Of a DNA stretch of 64,000 bases, positions 1 through 12,072 are shown in pieces. The notes under the pieces were generated by a model. It was not told the origin of the DNA. It made no database searches and saw only the letters and a program-made list of their open reading frames with translations. Numbering within the stretch: position 1 is the first letter of the stretch; each line of letters starts with the position of its first letter. A program made the position numbers and the translations under genes. Source of the DNA: Augochlora pura. Taxonomy: Eukaryota > Arthropoda > Insecta > Hymenoptera > Halictidae. The DNA lies in NCBI RefSeq assembly GCF_028453695.1, contig NC_135774.1, positions 19,840,001 to 19,904,000 on the forward strand, written 5' to 3'.

Positions 1-115
1 ATGCTCGGGGTTGAATACATATTTTAAGCTCATCTAAGTACAATGAAATAAAAAATTACAGAATAAATTCGCAATGGTATGAGAAAATAAAGTAGAAGAA
101 CTTGATTTCCAAAAG

Positions 116-341
116 GGTGAATTTGATTTGCAAGAGGGTGAACTTGGAAAAAGGTGAATTTGATTTGGGAGAAGGTGAATATAATTTTGAAGTAGGTGAC
201 CATAATTTGAAAGTAGGTGAATATAATTTGAAAGTAGGTGAATATAATTTGAAAGTAGGTGAATATAATTTGGAAGCAGGTGAACATAATTTGGAACAAG
301 GTGAATATAATTTGGAGGATGGTGAACATAATTTGCAAAAC
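116..341. repeat. 21-bp minisatellite, about 11 units
   Basis: Tandem array of a 21-bp unit beginning GGTGAATATAATTTG and followed by a variable six bases (AAAGTA, GAAGCA, GAACAA, GAGGAT). Nine units from 153 to 341 are exactly 21 bp. A shortened 16-bp unit sits at 137-152 after one more 21-bp unit at 116. Central units (195-257) are nearly identical and outer units diverge. Because 21 is a multiple of three and the unit lacks stops in several frames, long heptad-repeat ORFs appear on both strands, for example Gly-Glu-Tyr-Asn-Leu repeats on the plus strand. These are best explained by the repeat, not by selection for a protein. Confidence 0.93.
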
Positions 342-2790
342 GATGAATCCGGAGTGCGAAACCTGTCTTGGTTCTGCGAGGCTTTCGTGTCCATAGAACG
401 CAACTGTAGAGGCTGTATGAAGAAATCAAAACTTTTTACACTTGTTTCCAAGCGTTTCCCGAGCGTTTTCTTTTTTTTCTTTCTTACCGGCTCGTAGAAG
501 CAGTACAATCTACTCGATGTCAAGTACCGATTTGCTGGCAAGCATAAATCGAGCCAATTCAACTGCAATCGCGCTTTACCTCCGCAACAAAAGAAACAGC
601 GTTCGGAAACAGAAATTCCTTCGACTCCGACCGATAAAGTTGCATTCCCTATCTCGTTTCCCGCGGCTTCGTTTTTCCTAGAACCGCGGGAGCGGGTAAT
701 TAGTTTTAGTTCGGCGAACACGCGTTCGTAACACGGAACAGGAGCAGATTTTTCGTGGAAACTTCCCGGGACCGAAAAGGCAACGTGGAACATTTATTCC
801 GATGGGATGATTGAAAATAAGTCTGGTATCTGGTTACGCCGATTTCTGCTCTCGCAGCAAAGGGTCTGCGAGCGAGGAGATGCCTCCTTTACGAGGCATC
901 CAGCGAAAATCGTTGCGAAAGACTGAAATCGCATTAAGCGGCCAACGCATAGAAGGTGAATGCAAACTCGGCACGAAAGCAGCGCGAACGAGACGTATGA
1001 AGCGAAAGGGAGCCAGGAGCTGGGAAGAAAAAAAGGGGCCGAAAGATAAAAGGTTGAGGGAGGAGGACGGCCAGGGAGGGAAAAAAGGCATTGAGGCTTC
1101 GACGGCCAACGCCGACGCCGACGCCGACGCGTATATGAGTCAAGGCGAAACGAGGTCTGGTCTCATAAACCAACCTGGTCACTGTCTTCGACCTGTCCCT
1201 CGTTATCGCTCTTCGTCCTGGCCGAACGCGCATCGTATTAAACTGTATCCACGTAAAACACTTTTTAATTTCAAACTTATGCTCCTATTGGTATTTATCT
1301 ATACTTGCTTCGGCCAATTTACCTTGGCAGGTTTTTAGAGTTTGCCGATGGTTCATCTTCAGGTAGAGTCGGATTACCGTAGGGGTACGCGTGATTTTGT
1401 TCTACCTTCTTAGTTTCCTATTTATTATTTATTTATTTATATTTTATTAAACCAGATTGTTTATTAGCAAATGTAGAGCGGAGCAAATTGAGTTAATATT
1501 CTTATAACAGCATAACTTTTAAAACTGGTATAGATGAAGTTTTCTGTAAATGTTAGGCGGACTAGTTCGTTGTACAATGCCTGAAATACTTTTTTCAATT
1601 TTTACCATTATTTGTAATTTGTGTTTACTATTATAATAAAAAGCTGTTGTTTTATCACTTTGTTATCTGAGCCTATGACGAAAATTTAAAAAACGTATGT
1701 GGTAACATATATATAGATGTCGAAAATTTCATTGGAGTCGGTAACAGTTGAACAATTAAAGTGGAAACAATTGAACCATGTAAAACAGTATTAAAAACTT
1801 TTTCGAACGCGACAGATATACAACAAAGCCTATACACATGACATTATTCAAAATTATAATTTGTCTAAAAAATATCCAAATTCGAACACTCAATATCGTG
1901 GGAAATACAAAAGAGAATCCAACGGATTTGGATACAAATATTGTATCACGTTCCGAAGGAGAGAACTATTAGAAATATTTGGAAACGCGACAGCCGTACG
2001 AGAAATCGTACGGAGCGCGTCAAAGGAATCTCGAAGTATGAATCCGTGGAAATCGAATGCCGTGCACGTCAGTGGGCATCGCCTTTACGATCTGGAGGAA
2101 AGAGGCTGCCCCGTAGAATGCTCGCTAACCGCGATTCATCAACGACGCACCTAACTCATTCACGATTCACTTGGCCTGGTAAACATAACGCAGGAATATA
2201 TCGAGAGAAGAACGCGTCTGATAAATGTACCGATCGATGACCCATCGAAACACTCGCAAAACAGGAGACAGAAGAGGTAGAGAAGAGAGGTTTGTTGCTA
2301 TCGGAACACGGGTTAGAGGTGACACCGGTAGTTTTTCTCTCTTCCTGACCGCGCGCCGGGGAAGAAGGAAAATGCCGTTGAAAATATTCGATTTCCGCAG
2401 GAAGAAGGCGGCGAGCGTTCTCTCTGAAAGTAGGTAAGCCCCTTAAAGCGTTCGGCACGTAGTGGTCGAAGAAGGGGGAGAAACGATCCTCAACTTCCCA
2501 CAGCCTTGGTCGAAACCCGCGAGAAAATCTTCAACGCCTTCTTCTTCCTCCTTTAACCTCTATTCTCATCATATCCCGACAGTCATTCTCGCATCCTCCG
2601 TGTTTTTCATTTCAAGTCTATTCACGGCCCGGGGAACAATCCGCCGGCCGAATATTCAAACTCCGGGAACCATTCGCGAACTTCGCCTCGGAATCGTCGT
2701 TAAAATTTTAACTCTCGTCGCACCACGTCCGGGAGGTTCTTTTTAACTCGGAAATCGACGCCTGGAATTCTCCGTTCGACACTGCGCTAT
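342..2790. other. No gene seen; GC-leaning block then mixed sequence
   Basis: About 500-1250 is relatively GC- and CpG-rich, with a short GCCGAC run near 1108-1132 and a T-rich tract near 468-485. About 1380-1880 is AT-rich and 1900-2750 is again CpG-rich. Open frames here (up to 175 codons at 811-1338) are low in recognisable motifs and overlap each other on both strands. I see no conserved domain, signal peptide or convincing splice pattern. Confidence 0.6.
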
Positions 2791-3840
2791 TTGTTATTTG
2801 TTTAAAAAAAAAGGATAATGTAAGAGTAAAAATGGTAATAATAGCAATAATGACAATCGCGATAAAATTTTAGTTGGAAATATTTGTACATATAAATATC
2901 TAATCACGGGACTTTGCAGGAATGCCCAATCGCCGGTTTTGTAAGGGTTAATCTGTATTTCAAATTGTCCAGGACATTTGACTCTTTGTGATACTTAGAA
3001 AATAAATTCAGAAGCTACCATAGGGAAAAAATTGTTCACAAGTGTTTTCAATTCTGAACCATGTATTAAATTGAATAATTATTCTTTATTCTAGTGTGTC
3101 TAAGGATAAATGGAAAAAGTGATCCGAGCTTGTCGCAGAATCAGTTTATTAACTCTTTGGGGCTAGATGGGACAAAAACACACCTACCCTTGACCAAAGA
3201 GCCCTATCTTTTGCTTAGCTTTTTATGCATGATGAAAAGTTAAAGGTACTCATAATAATACAGTTTAATATTTTATTTAAAGTTTTTCATACAGTTAGCA
3301 ATACTATACGTAAATAAGTGAACAAAATTTATACAAAGCAAAACGCATCAGGAAATTGTGTGCTGCTGCATTCACACGGTATGTATTGTTTCTCTTCGTA
3401 AAATTTATTTTGAATACATATGTATAGTTTTATAATAAAAAAAATATGTTATTTGATGGTTTGTATTAACTTTAAAGCTGTGAAATGGTAGTAGTATTGT
3501 ATGTACCCCACCATGCAATTTATTACAAATAATAAAATAGATTATAAATTCTAGGACTAATTGAAACGCTTTTATTTTTTTCCTTATCTTGAGTACTATT
3601 GTATATTAAATAAATGAATGTCCTTTCCATTTTCTCGTAATTAAAACAATTCTGGGCAGGGTTTTTATTTTCTTTAAAAACGTGTGCCTCGAAGAGTTGA
3701 GCAACCAGCGTGCAAAAATAATCTTCCGCGCGTCACGTTTGGGAACAGTTATGAAGGCAGGAATGAGTACCGCTGGCGGAGGAACGAAGCCACAATGCCA
3801 ACCGATTGATTTACGTTGCTCGTTACGCGGTCCACTGCTC
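2791..3840. other. AT-rich spacer, nothing recognised
   Basis: Strongly A+T-rich with short ATAA and TTTA runs and no ORF of note. A 9-base inverted match (CTCTTTGGG / CCAAAGAG) lies near 3154-3205. It is too short to call as an element. Confidence 0.6.
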
Positions 3841-3884
3841 CGAAGAGAGAAAAATAAATTGATAGAGGGTGCCGGTATGAGGGT

Positions 3885-4017
3885 AAGGAAGGAAGAAGAA
3901 GACGACGACGAAGAAGAAGAAGAAGGAGAAGAAGTAGAAGAACAAGAAGAAGAAGAAGAACAAGAAGACAGAGGAGGAGGAGGAGGAGGAGGGGGCGAAG
4001 AACAGAAGAAAGAAATG
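3885..4017 (+). repeat. Polypurine GAA/GGA tract
   Basis: The plus strand is almost all purine over about 130 bases. It is mainly GAA, GAC and GGA triplets (GAA-rich 3892-3985, GGA-rich 3970-3992), broken by only a few pyrimidines. Purine-rich sequence continues less strictly to about 4140. It creates Glu-rich frames on plus and Ser/Leu-rich frames on minus, which I do not treat as genes. Such tracts can adopt triplex structures; that is general knowledge, not something shown here. Confidence 0.85.
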
Positions 4018-4159
4018 TGAGGGAGAAGAAAGGTACGAGCACGGGAGAAGGATCTACGAGAACGGAGGAACAAGGGAGGGGAAGCGATCCTCGCGAACGA
4101 GAAGAGTTCTTCTTGAATGAGCGTGTGGGGAAGAGAAGCGTAGGGGCGGACGAAGGTAA

Positions 4160-5730
4160 AGGGGCCGCGTGATGAGAAATGCAAAGTGAAGCAGGTTGGA
4201 TTTTACCAAAGAAATACCGAGACTCGTTCGATCCCCTCCGATCCATTAATCGCGACTTTCGTTAAGATCAATGAACGTTCTTTTTTTTTCTTCATTTCCG
4301 TAGCCGTAGCTGGAATCGTCAATTTCCTCTGTCTCATTCTGTTTGATTGAGCCGTGACTACCGACGAAACAAATTTTCCGTGGACCCGATCTGATCCAAA
4401 CAAACGGACCAGCTTTTTTTTTTAACGAACCGACTGCGTTCATTTCGTGCTCGCAACAGGCTTTTCTTTTTGTTTGCAATGGAACGCAAGAAAATAATCC
4501 GTGTTGGGCGGATACTGACAATTCAAGTAGCTTTCTTTGTTCGCAGGAATTTCAGTGTTGAATCGATGTGTAAAAATCTATTCGATATTCACTGATTAAT
4601 TAGTTTACTAGTCGTCAAAGTATAAAGTCAAATAACCCAAGATTAATTCTGCAGTTGGAGAGTATTTTTGTAATCGTATTTACGGGGTTTTGTTTTAATA
4701 TAAAGAATAATATGAGTAAAACTGAATTTACCTAGCTAGACAATTGTTCAATGAAAGAGACGATATATATATATATAATGCACTTTTCACTTGGATTTTT
4801 ATGCAAAATAGAAATTATTTTTCTCAACTGCAATGAGAAAAATACTCAAATCAAGTAAAAATCTCTTTTCTTCTTTTATTATCAGTGACTCGGAAATAGT
4901 ACGTGTCTTTCTCATTAATTTAGATTTCATCTATATTTTTTATAAATGCATCAAATCCGTAGCCTAAATATAACCTTTTCACATTAAGATTTACACAGTA
5001 GTTCTATTACAGATCTAGAGATATCTGGTAGATCGTGAAGATTTATTAAAATTCATCGATTCGACTAAATTTTCATTCGTTGGATGTTCGACGTCTCTGC
5101 TAAATTTTAAAGCGCTTCTATAATTATTTAGTATGAGTAGATAAATGAAACAGAAATTCGTTTATGGCCTCTTTTTATACAGTTTTGTAGAACACAAAAT
5201 AATTCGTTTATTTCTAAAATATTTAATATAATTATCTGCTGGCAGTTTTCTAATAGTCATTTCAAAATTGAACCTCATCAATTCAACATTGTTTTAAAAA
5301 TTCACTGAAAAGCAATCAGAATTTTATCTCTGCCTCGATAAATTATTTGATTTAATATTATTTATTATCTAACTTCTGAAATTATTATTTAGCCGGGCGT
5401 CAATAATATTATAAAATTCAGTTCTATGAAATCAATTACTTTTTCAACATCGTTGCGTGTCCGATGAAATTATTAAAATATAATATATTAGCGTAAACAT
5501 TAATTTTCAAATCTAAGAGAACAATTGTATCACTAAAGTCAAGTGCTGATTCGCTGCACGGCTAACTATACATCAGCAGCGAACAATGATTTGACGAAAT
5601 AAGAAACGGCGCCGAACGGTCTCGATGGAAACAGTTACAAGGAAAAAAAGGAACACGGAAAAGTGCATTTCAGACATTCTCTAGTTTGCCAAGAACATAG
5701 CTACACAGTCTAAACCCTTTTTGCTACATC
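4160..5730. other. AT-rich spacer, nothing recognised
   Basis: After a short moderately GC-rich stretch to about 4520, the sequence is A+T-rich with no supported gene. An ATATATATAT run lies near 4761-4778. No paired terminal repeats were noticed. Confidence 0.55.
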
Positions 5731-5731
5731 A

Positions 5732-5755
5732 CCCCCCCCCCCCCCCCCCCCCCCC
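5732..5755. repeat. 24-base C homopolymer
   Basis: An uninterrupted run of 24 C residues preceded by CATCA and followed by a T/C-rich tract (TCTTCTGTTCGCTCC). It is unusually long for a C homopolymer and its true length is uncertain, because such runs are prone to sequencing and assembly error. Confidence 0.95.
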
Positions 5756-7440
5756 TCTTCTGTTCGCTCCTTCTGTTCCCTCCCCCTACCCGGAATCGGG
5801 GATGCAAATTCGCTGGCAAAAAACTCATTCCCCTTTCGAAGCTGTTGTTAATATTGAAGAAGTAGACGTATTTTCATCCGCATCCGTAATCGCGTGCCTG
5901 TGAATGTACAGGTCCGTGTATATCGACTGCATCTGCATTTACAATCAGGGCTAGCCCTCGGATCCATTAGTCACCTGACGGCGGCGGTGGATCGGCTACG
6001 GAGCGTGCAGGGAAGGAACCGAGTCCAGAAGAAGGATATACCGAAGCTGGCAGTATTAGAGCAAACCGATCGGGACACTAATGACTAGGATTACTTCTTG
6101 GAAGATATTGCTGCCTTCTTTCCTCCTTTATCTACCTCGGACCCTCCTTTTTTCCTTCCATTTCGTCTCTACCGTCTCTGTTTGGTTTCTCACGCGTCTG
6201 CTGCGAATATCGATGAACCGAACCCCGGGCTCCGTCCGTTTATTCGTCTATCGTCTTTTTTGCGTTTGCTTAAGATTGAGAACGGTCGCAGTATCATGCT
6301 AGGTCGGACGGGTTCGGGCAAGGAGTCCGACAGGGTTCCGCGAAGAAGGACACTGCTGATTTTTTCATCCGTTCGACTTCTTTGCCTTTCTCGCTTATTA
6401 AGCGTTGAGCACACGGAAGACGCCTGACAATCGCAGTCGGTCGTTTATTTGCTATCATATGGTATGCTCCCTCTTCCTTGCAATAATTTTTATTTATATT
6501 TAAAAGCAACGTCATTACATGCAAGATACTGAATCTTTTAGATCTGTACTGCTCATAAAAGAATTTTAACTTCTTAGGACTTTAATTATGTACTACTGTA
6601 TACGAAGTATTACTTTTTACACATACTTTTTACGAACGAATTAATAACAAAGAACAACGGATAATAATCGTGTCAAAATCTGATGCTTTGCAGCTTTTTC
6701 CTTCTCGTTGAGATTTTTTCGTACAAACGAGTGGGGTAGAATCACAGTGGCGTAGAAGTCAATCTCTCGTAAATGCAAAAAAGACAATTGAATTTTCATT
6801 ATAAGATTACTATGAATTAACTTTACTCGAAGCTTCTCGCGATGAGGAAACTATGACTTACACCACTATCATCCTAACTAAAATGATAATTCCAACACGA
6901 CGAAATGGAAGAATGGATCAGGTATCGTTTCTACTCGACCGTCCCTGTCAAGTACCGAAGCGTAAGGTACGCAACGTGTAACATCTCCGCAGGATCCTTA
7001 ATCCAATCACGCTCATTAAGACCTTTGTAAAAGACACGTTTGTAAAAGAAATCTGAACTCTGCAGAAGCAAGCGTTACGCGATTTACTCGCGAATAGCGC
7101 AGTATATCCTGTCGCGCAACGAATTACGCCGCACCCAGAAGCTATCGCGCGCGAACAAAGGCTGTACGGCCTGCCATCGAAACAGGAAATTGAAAGCAGC
7201 ATCGCGTAAAATTTCAATAGAAGTACAGATATATGTGTGTCTATATTGTATACAGGTACGTGTATATATATATAATACACAATATATACAATAGGATAAC
7301 CAAGGATAAACCGTGACAATAGGGTCGTACTATTCGCGAGGTGGTCCTTCGGCTGGATTATGGTCGTCCGAAAAGCCATCGAGCTATTAGTCGCGTTTAT
7401 AGCTCTAAGGAGAATAAAAAGTAATACAACGCACACGTGG
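5756..7440. other. No gene seen; pyrimidine-rich then AT-rich sequence
   Basis: From 6100 to 6430 the plus strand is pyrimidine-rich and gives several overlapping ORFs without motifs. An AT-rich imperfect hairpin-like stretch lies at about 7238-7293, with a TATATATATATA core and flanking near-complementary CTATATTG / ACAATAG. No gene is supported. Confidence 0.55.
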
Positions 7441-7463
7441 GCGGATAGGGCATCGGAGTAGGA

Positions 7464-7587
7464 AGAGAGAGAGAGAGAGAGAGAGAGCGCGGGAGAGAGG
7501 TGGCGAGAGAGGGTGGGAGTGTGAGAGAGAGAGAGAGAGCGAGCGAAAGGGGAGATGGAGGCATACAGGGAAAGGGAAAGGGAAAGT
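7464..7587 (+). repeat. GA-rich microsatellite cluster
   Basis: Two AG/GA dinucleotide runs (about 7464-7487 and 7523-7539) separated by purine-rich sequence, followed by GGGAAA repeats at about 7568-7587. Purine-rich sequence continues to about 7650. GAGA-type runs can bind GAGA factor in insects, but nothing here proves a regulatory role. Confidence 0.88.
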
Positions 7588-7649
7588 GGAAGAAAATAGA
7601 GGTTCTAACGCAATAGAGACAAAGCAGACGAGAGAGAGAGAAGGTAATA

Positions 7650-9424
7650 CAGTTAGGCTAGCAACAACCACTTTTACGATGGAGCTCGTATTCAGGGATA
7701 TAGTTTATCCGAGTAGCGCGGCGAAGACGGAGCGTTACGAGGAAAATCGAAGGACATCGGTAGAGCTTAGAGTATCTTTCCGAGCCTCGTATACGCGAGT
7801 TAAGACTCCCGCAGTCCTTAATTTGAGAAGGAAGCTCGGGACACAGCCGAGGAAACGAGTGAAATAGCTCGAGTAAGACACCGTTGCGCGGTTTACGAGC
7901 AGAACTATCCCCCGGGCACCGCCGGCCGCCCACTTTTTTACCATCCATAAATCTCATCAAACACCGATCGACGCCTAAGAAAGGAATAACACGGAGCGTC
8001 TGCCGAAGTGGAAAAGGAGTGAGCGAGCTTCCGAACTTTCAATCAATGTCTGGATCGCCCCTTGTCAGGAAAACTCGCGGCCCGTAGGTACATCGGAGAG
8101 AGGCTAAAGGGGAAAAAAATTGATAAAATGCGTGCCTCGCTTCCTTGAGGCGCGGCGATAAGGAGAGGAGCGCCCTCGCCACCCTCCACACACTATTTTG
8201 TACCTGCTTCTCATGTCGATAAGACACTGCTGTACATATGCCGGCTGGAACTCCAATATAGCCTTGATTTTAGAACTTTCACTGAGGCGGGGGGGAAACC
8301 TAACTGGTTCCGCTGGATCCGCCGCCAGAATTTAGACTGATTCTTCTGCCGAACCCTCGCACGGCGGACCATTTTTACAACTATACTATCGACAACATTT
8401 AACACGATCTTTTGTTCTTCCAAACACAATTTTGAGGATTCTTTAAGTGAATTTTTCGTCACTCTGTTGTTGCTAATATAAACGCTGTTTATTTAATTGA
8501 ATTGCCGAATATTGATTAATTAGATGCTGTTCTAAATAAACTGGGTCAAAACGATGACGTAAGAACGACAGGTAGACCAATTACGTTCACCTCATCACAA
8601 AATTTCTATATCGTGAAAAGTAATATACTTCTACAAGTTCTTATAATAGGTGCTAACGTTTCCATCGATGCTCAATAAACACATAATGTTTTCAAACTAT
8701 ATTTGTTAAGTGTAGTACTACTATTACGATTGTTACCGTAGTGGCTGTCACGCACACAATAGAAATCCTCACGGAAATTTCAGTAGAGCATCTGATGAAC
8801 TATTTCAAAAATAAACCTTTGAGATTACAGGAATATTAAAAAAGTATAAAAAGAATAAAAAGGTCTGCCTCTCTTTTTTAAACCGTGGTGAAAATAATCC
8901 GACAACCGCAGTTTCATTGTTAATTTAGTGAAATCGTCGACATTTGCAAAGCAAATTCAGAAGCATTGTAAAAATAATATTCTATTGTGTTCTGTTTTAA
9001 AACGATGTTACCGGGATTGGAGTTACTAAATCGGTACAACAGCTACGTTTGGATATATTTATCTCACGCGATTTATATCGTCGTCAATGTTACGTACAGT
9101 TTGATCGATCAAGATCAGGATCGTGACACACTTCTATGAGAAATCGTATTCTGAATAAGAAAGTTCAATAGACTTTCCGCTTCCACGCCACATCGCGCTA
9201 TTGACGTTGTAGGTTAGGTATCTACCAATTTCATGCTTAAATGCCCAAAATAAACATTACGAACATTGCTTTATATATTCATTGCCGACAAATACGGCGG
9301 GTAAAGTCGTTGAGCTGTATATCATATTATTAAAAATTTGAACTAACATATTGATGTATCTAAGCGTCAAATGTTAAACAGTAAAATAAAATAAATTTTA
9401 GGTTAACTATATAATAAATTATTT
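7650..9424. other. No gene seen; CpG-rich then AT-rich
   Basis: 7650-8350 is CpG-rich without a recognisable ORF product. 8450-9424 is AT-rich. A motif beginning CATGTCGATAAGAC at 8213 recurs in similar form at 14275 and is discussed under findings. Confidence 0.5.
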
Positions 9425-9700
9425 TTAATATAAATTAAGTTTACTATAAATTGACTACACTATTAGTTAACTTCGGCATAATTTTACTTCGCCACAAATT
9501 AACTTCGCTATAAATTAACGTCGTTTTGCGTTTACTTTGCTACAAATTAACTTGACTATAAATTAACTCCATTATAAATTAACTCCATTATAAATTAACT
9601 CCATTAAAAATTAACTTCATTATAAATTAACTCCATCATAAATTAACTCTATTATAAATTAAACTAACTATAAAGTAATTTTATTTTACTATAAATCTGG
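9425..9700. repeat. 16-bp AT-rich minisatellite
   Basis: The core array at 9558-9653 contains six 16-bp units of ATAAATTAACTCCATT, the first three identical and the rest with one or two changes. Decaying units extend to about 9685. Upstream, 9425-9557 holds degenerate relatives (ATAAATTAAC and ACAAATTAACTT words at variable spacing), so the array probably was longer and has eroded on that side. Confidence 0.88.
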
Positions 9701-11254
9701 TTAGCAACCAACATTGCATTCTACGAATTTTTTAACACGATATAAAAATTTGTGCTGTAGAAGCTCTGTTATATTATAATCAGATTCTATAATAGCGACT
9801 ATGTTAGACACTATTAACGCAGATAACTGTGTTCGTCCGTGAGAATAAAATGCTGTCCACGTCATGCGAATCTTACGGATCAGTAACGCATGCTTGAAGA
9901 ACACTCCATTGCAGAAAGTGAGACTACTCATTCCACGCCTGTTAACATCAGCACAGAGCGTGGCATCAGTAATTTGTACCAATTTACCGCGATATTTGCC
10001 TAATAGCGACGTTGTTAATTAACCGTGTCCTTGATATCCAATAACGCTGCTAGCGGAACAACTACTTCGCGAAGCCGCACTGTACACAGGGCTAGGGGAA
10101 TTCGGAGACAAGAATCACATTCTGCGATTTATTCATCCGCGTTTGATAAAAGACTAACTGAAATGATAATCCAAGATTATTCAAAGGTATTCTTTTTATG
10201 AATAATAATTATAATGATTCGCGTCTTAAAATTGGTGCAGCGCATTCTGTTCGATTTCTTTCTTCTGTTTCGCTCAATGAAAATCAGGATGTTCTTCTAA
10301 ATTTTTATGAATATCTTTAGAATAATCTTGTAATGCTATATAATATTTATTATTATTATTATTATTATATAATTACGAGACCTGAATAAATAGATATAAC
10401 AAATAACAGATCAAATAGGAGCAGCTGGTTTGCATTCAATGTTTTAGAAGATACATATATCCACGAAGATATTCAGCCAAAATGATGGAGAAGCTTCAAG
10501 TGACTTTAAAACATAAATGAAACAAGGAACATACAAAATAAAAGAAGGGGTAAATTAAAATTAAAAATATTCTCCTTTGGTAACATACTGCGCTGAAGAC
10601 AAGAAAATCAAAATCTGCTTCGAAACCAAGCGACAAATGAAATGTCTGTTGTTAGTTGTCAGGCAAGCTGCCACAAACGATTGAGGCTCGTTTGTTTTTC
10701 ACGACCAAGACAAACATTCGTTCGAATAATATTTAGGAGCATGCCCGTAGATTTCGTTGCAGACGATACGTGAGTTGATTATTTTATTTCTGTCCCTGTA
10801 ACGCGTCCCAATAATTGCACCGCGCAAGATCTTCGAGTTCCATGGTTTTCGCCGTAGCGTTTGGCATAATATGCGTGCGGAGAATACGGAGGCCCGTTGC
10901 GTACCCGCGTCCTATTTTACAATTATAAGCGGTGCCGCGTTTATCGGGGTCAGCAGTTTTAACGGTGATCGATTTCACCCTCTTGTACGTTCGAATTCAT
11001 TTCTAAGAGCTTCTCGTTTCGGTTTCATATCGCGGAGGCGAAATCTCGAAGCGGCCTCGCATCCGTCATTAGATACCGACGGATATTACTATTAGCGCGA
11101 TGTAGCGCATATTGCTATTTGGCTAAGTAAAGCATTTGATAACCTTCGAAATGTGCTCGTCAGCCGGTTAACTCGTTCTGGTTAAATCAATGCAAATTTC
11201 ACGGACAGAACGCAGACAAAATTCAACGTTGCTGCTTGGCAATTATATGTTGGC
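9701..11254. other. No gene seen
   Basis: Mixed AT-rich sequence with an ATT triplet run at about 10347-10370. A 93-codon minus-strand ORF (9701-9982) and a 74-codon plus-strand ORF (10871-11095) have no motif I recognise and no supporting splice or start context. Confidence 0.5.
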
Positions 11255-11432
11255 CAAGTTGAACCTCGATTATCCGGCCCTCCAATGTCGAGTTCTCTAT
11301 TTTGTTCGAATACGTTTTCACGTTTAATTAGATTAATGTAAATGTCAGTAAGGATATAATCCGTAATTAAGAAACTGATCGATGACACGTTCATGTCATT
11401 CTTGTTTAGGCCGGATAATCGAGGCTCCACTG
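11255..11432. mobile_element. Pogo/Tigger-like MITE, 178 bp
   Basis: Two copies of CCTCGATTATCCGGCC face each other, at 11264-11279 (plus) and 11409-11424 (reverse complement), a perfect 16-bp match. The match continues imperfectly outward: the right end read inward is CAGTGGAGCCTCG and the left end is CAAGTTGAACCTCG. The right end is followed by TA (11433-11434); the left flank has lost a clear TA. Ends beginning CAGT followed by CCTCGATTATCCG are characteristic of pogo/Tigger elements (IS630-Tc1-mariner superfamily, TA target). The roughly 130-bp interior has no transposase coding, so this is a non-autonomous copy. The family assignment is inference from end sequence; the inverted repeat itself is directly visible. 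Confidence 0.72.
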
Positions 11433-11434
11433 TA

Positions 11435-12072
11435 GTATTTTTATTTTGTTAGTTTACGTGTTAAATTCGGAACAGGCTCTCCAGTGCTAAAGAAATCACT
11501 CACGTAATTCGGTTAATTTCGTGTGAACCAAAATATTTTTACAGCATAAGCCTTTGCACTGTAATTTCTTTGACAACTACGTTAGAAGTTATTCGACCTT
11601 AATAATTTCACTAATAAAACGAAATAATATTTCGTTCCTTGCAAGACATTTTTTAATTCTTCTATATCTTCACTTACTTTCATTTCTATACTTTGAAAAA
11701 CAAATGTCATATTTTATTTTTATTTAGAAAGAACGAATAGCATTTCTATTCATCAGATAACACATAAAATCATCGTTACAATCGAGAGTCTAGAAAAATT
11801 CAACACACTTTGCTGAAAACTATATTCCTCTTAGATTGGTAATTCCAAAAACCATGTCCCAACGAAAACGTAACCCTTTCCCACTCGAATGACGACTCTG
11901 AGGTGTCATTAAAAATTGCTACTCCACGATTTAAAATAATCTTGACGTTACCAAATTTATATATATACGTAAGAAATTGTTAATAACGCGTAATTAATAC
12001 TGTAAATTGAAGAACGTGTTCCCGATTTCGGATTAAAATAACTTTAAATGCAAGGAGTTAAGCCACGAATTA
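11435..12072. other. AT-rich spacer, nothing recognised
   Basis: A+T-rich sequence between two transposon remnants. No ORF or repeat of note. Confidence 0.55.

Noticed and set aside
3606..4246. Ser-rich and Leu-rich minus frames and a Glu-rich plus frame
   Set aside because: Produced by the GAA/GGA polypurine tract.
9425..9700. Regularly spaced repeats considered as a CRISPR array
   Set aside because: The repeats are directly tandem without unique spacers, and the DNA is eukaryotic; the same applies to the arrays at 116, 14836, 18454, 23179 and 56770.
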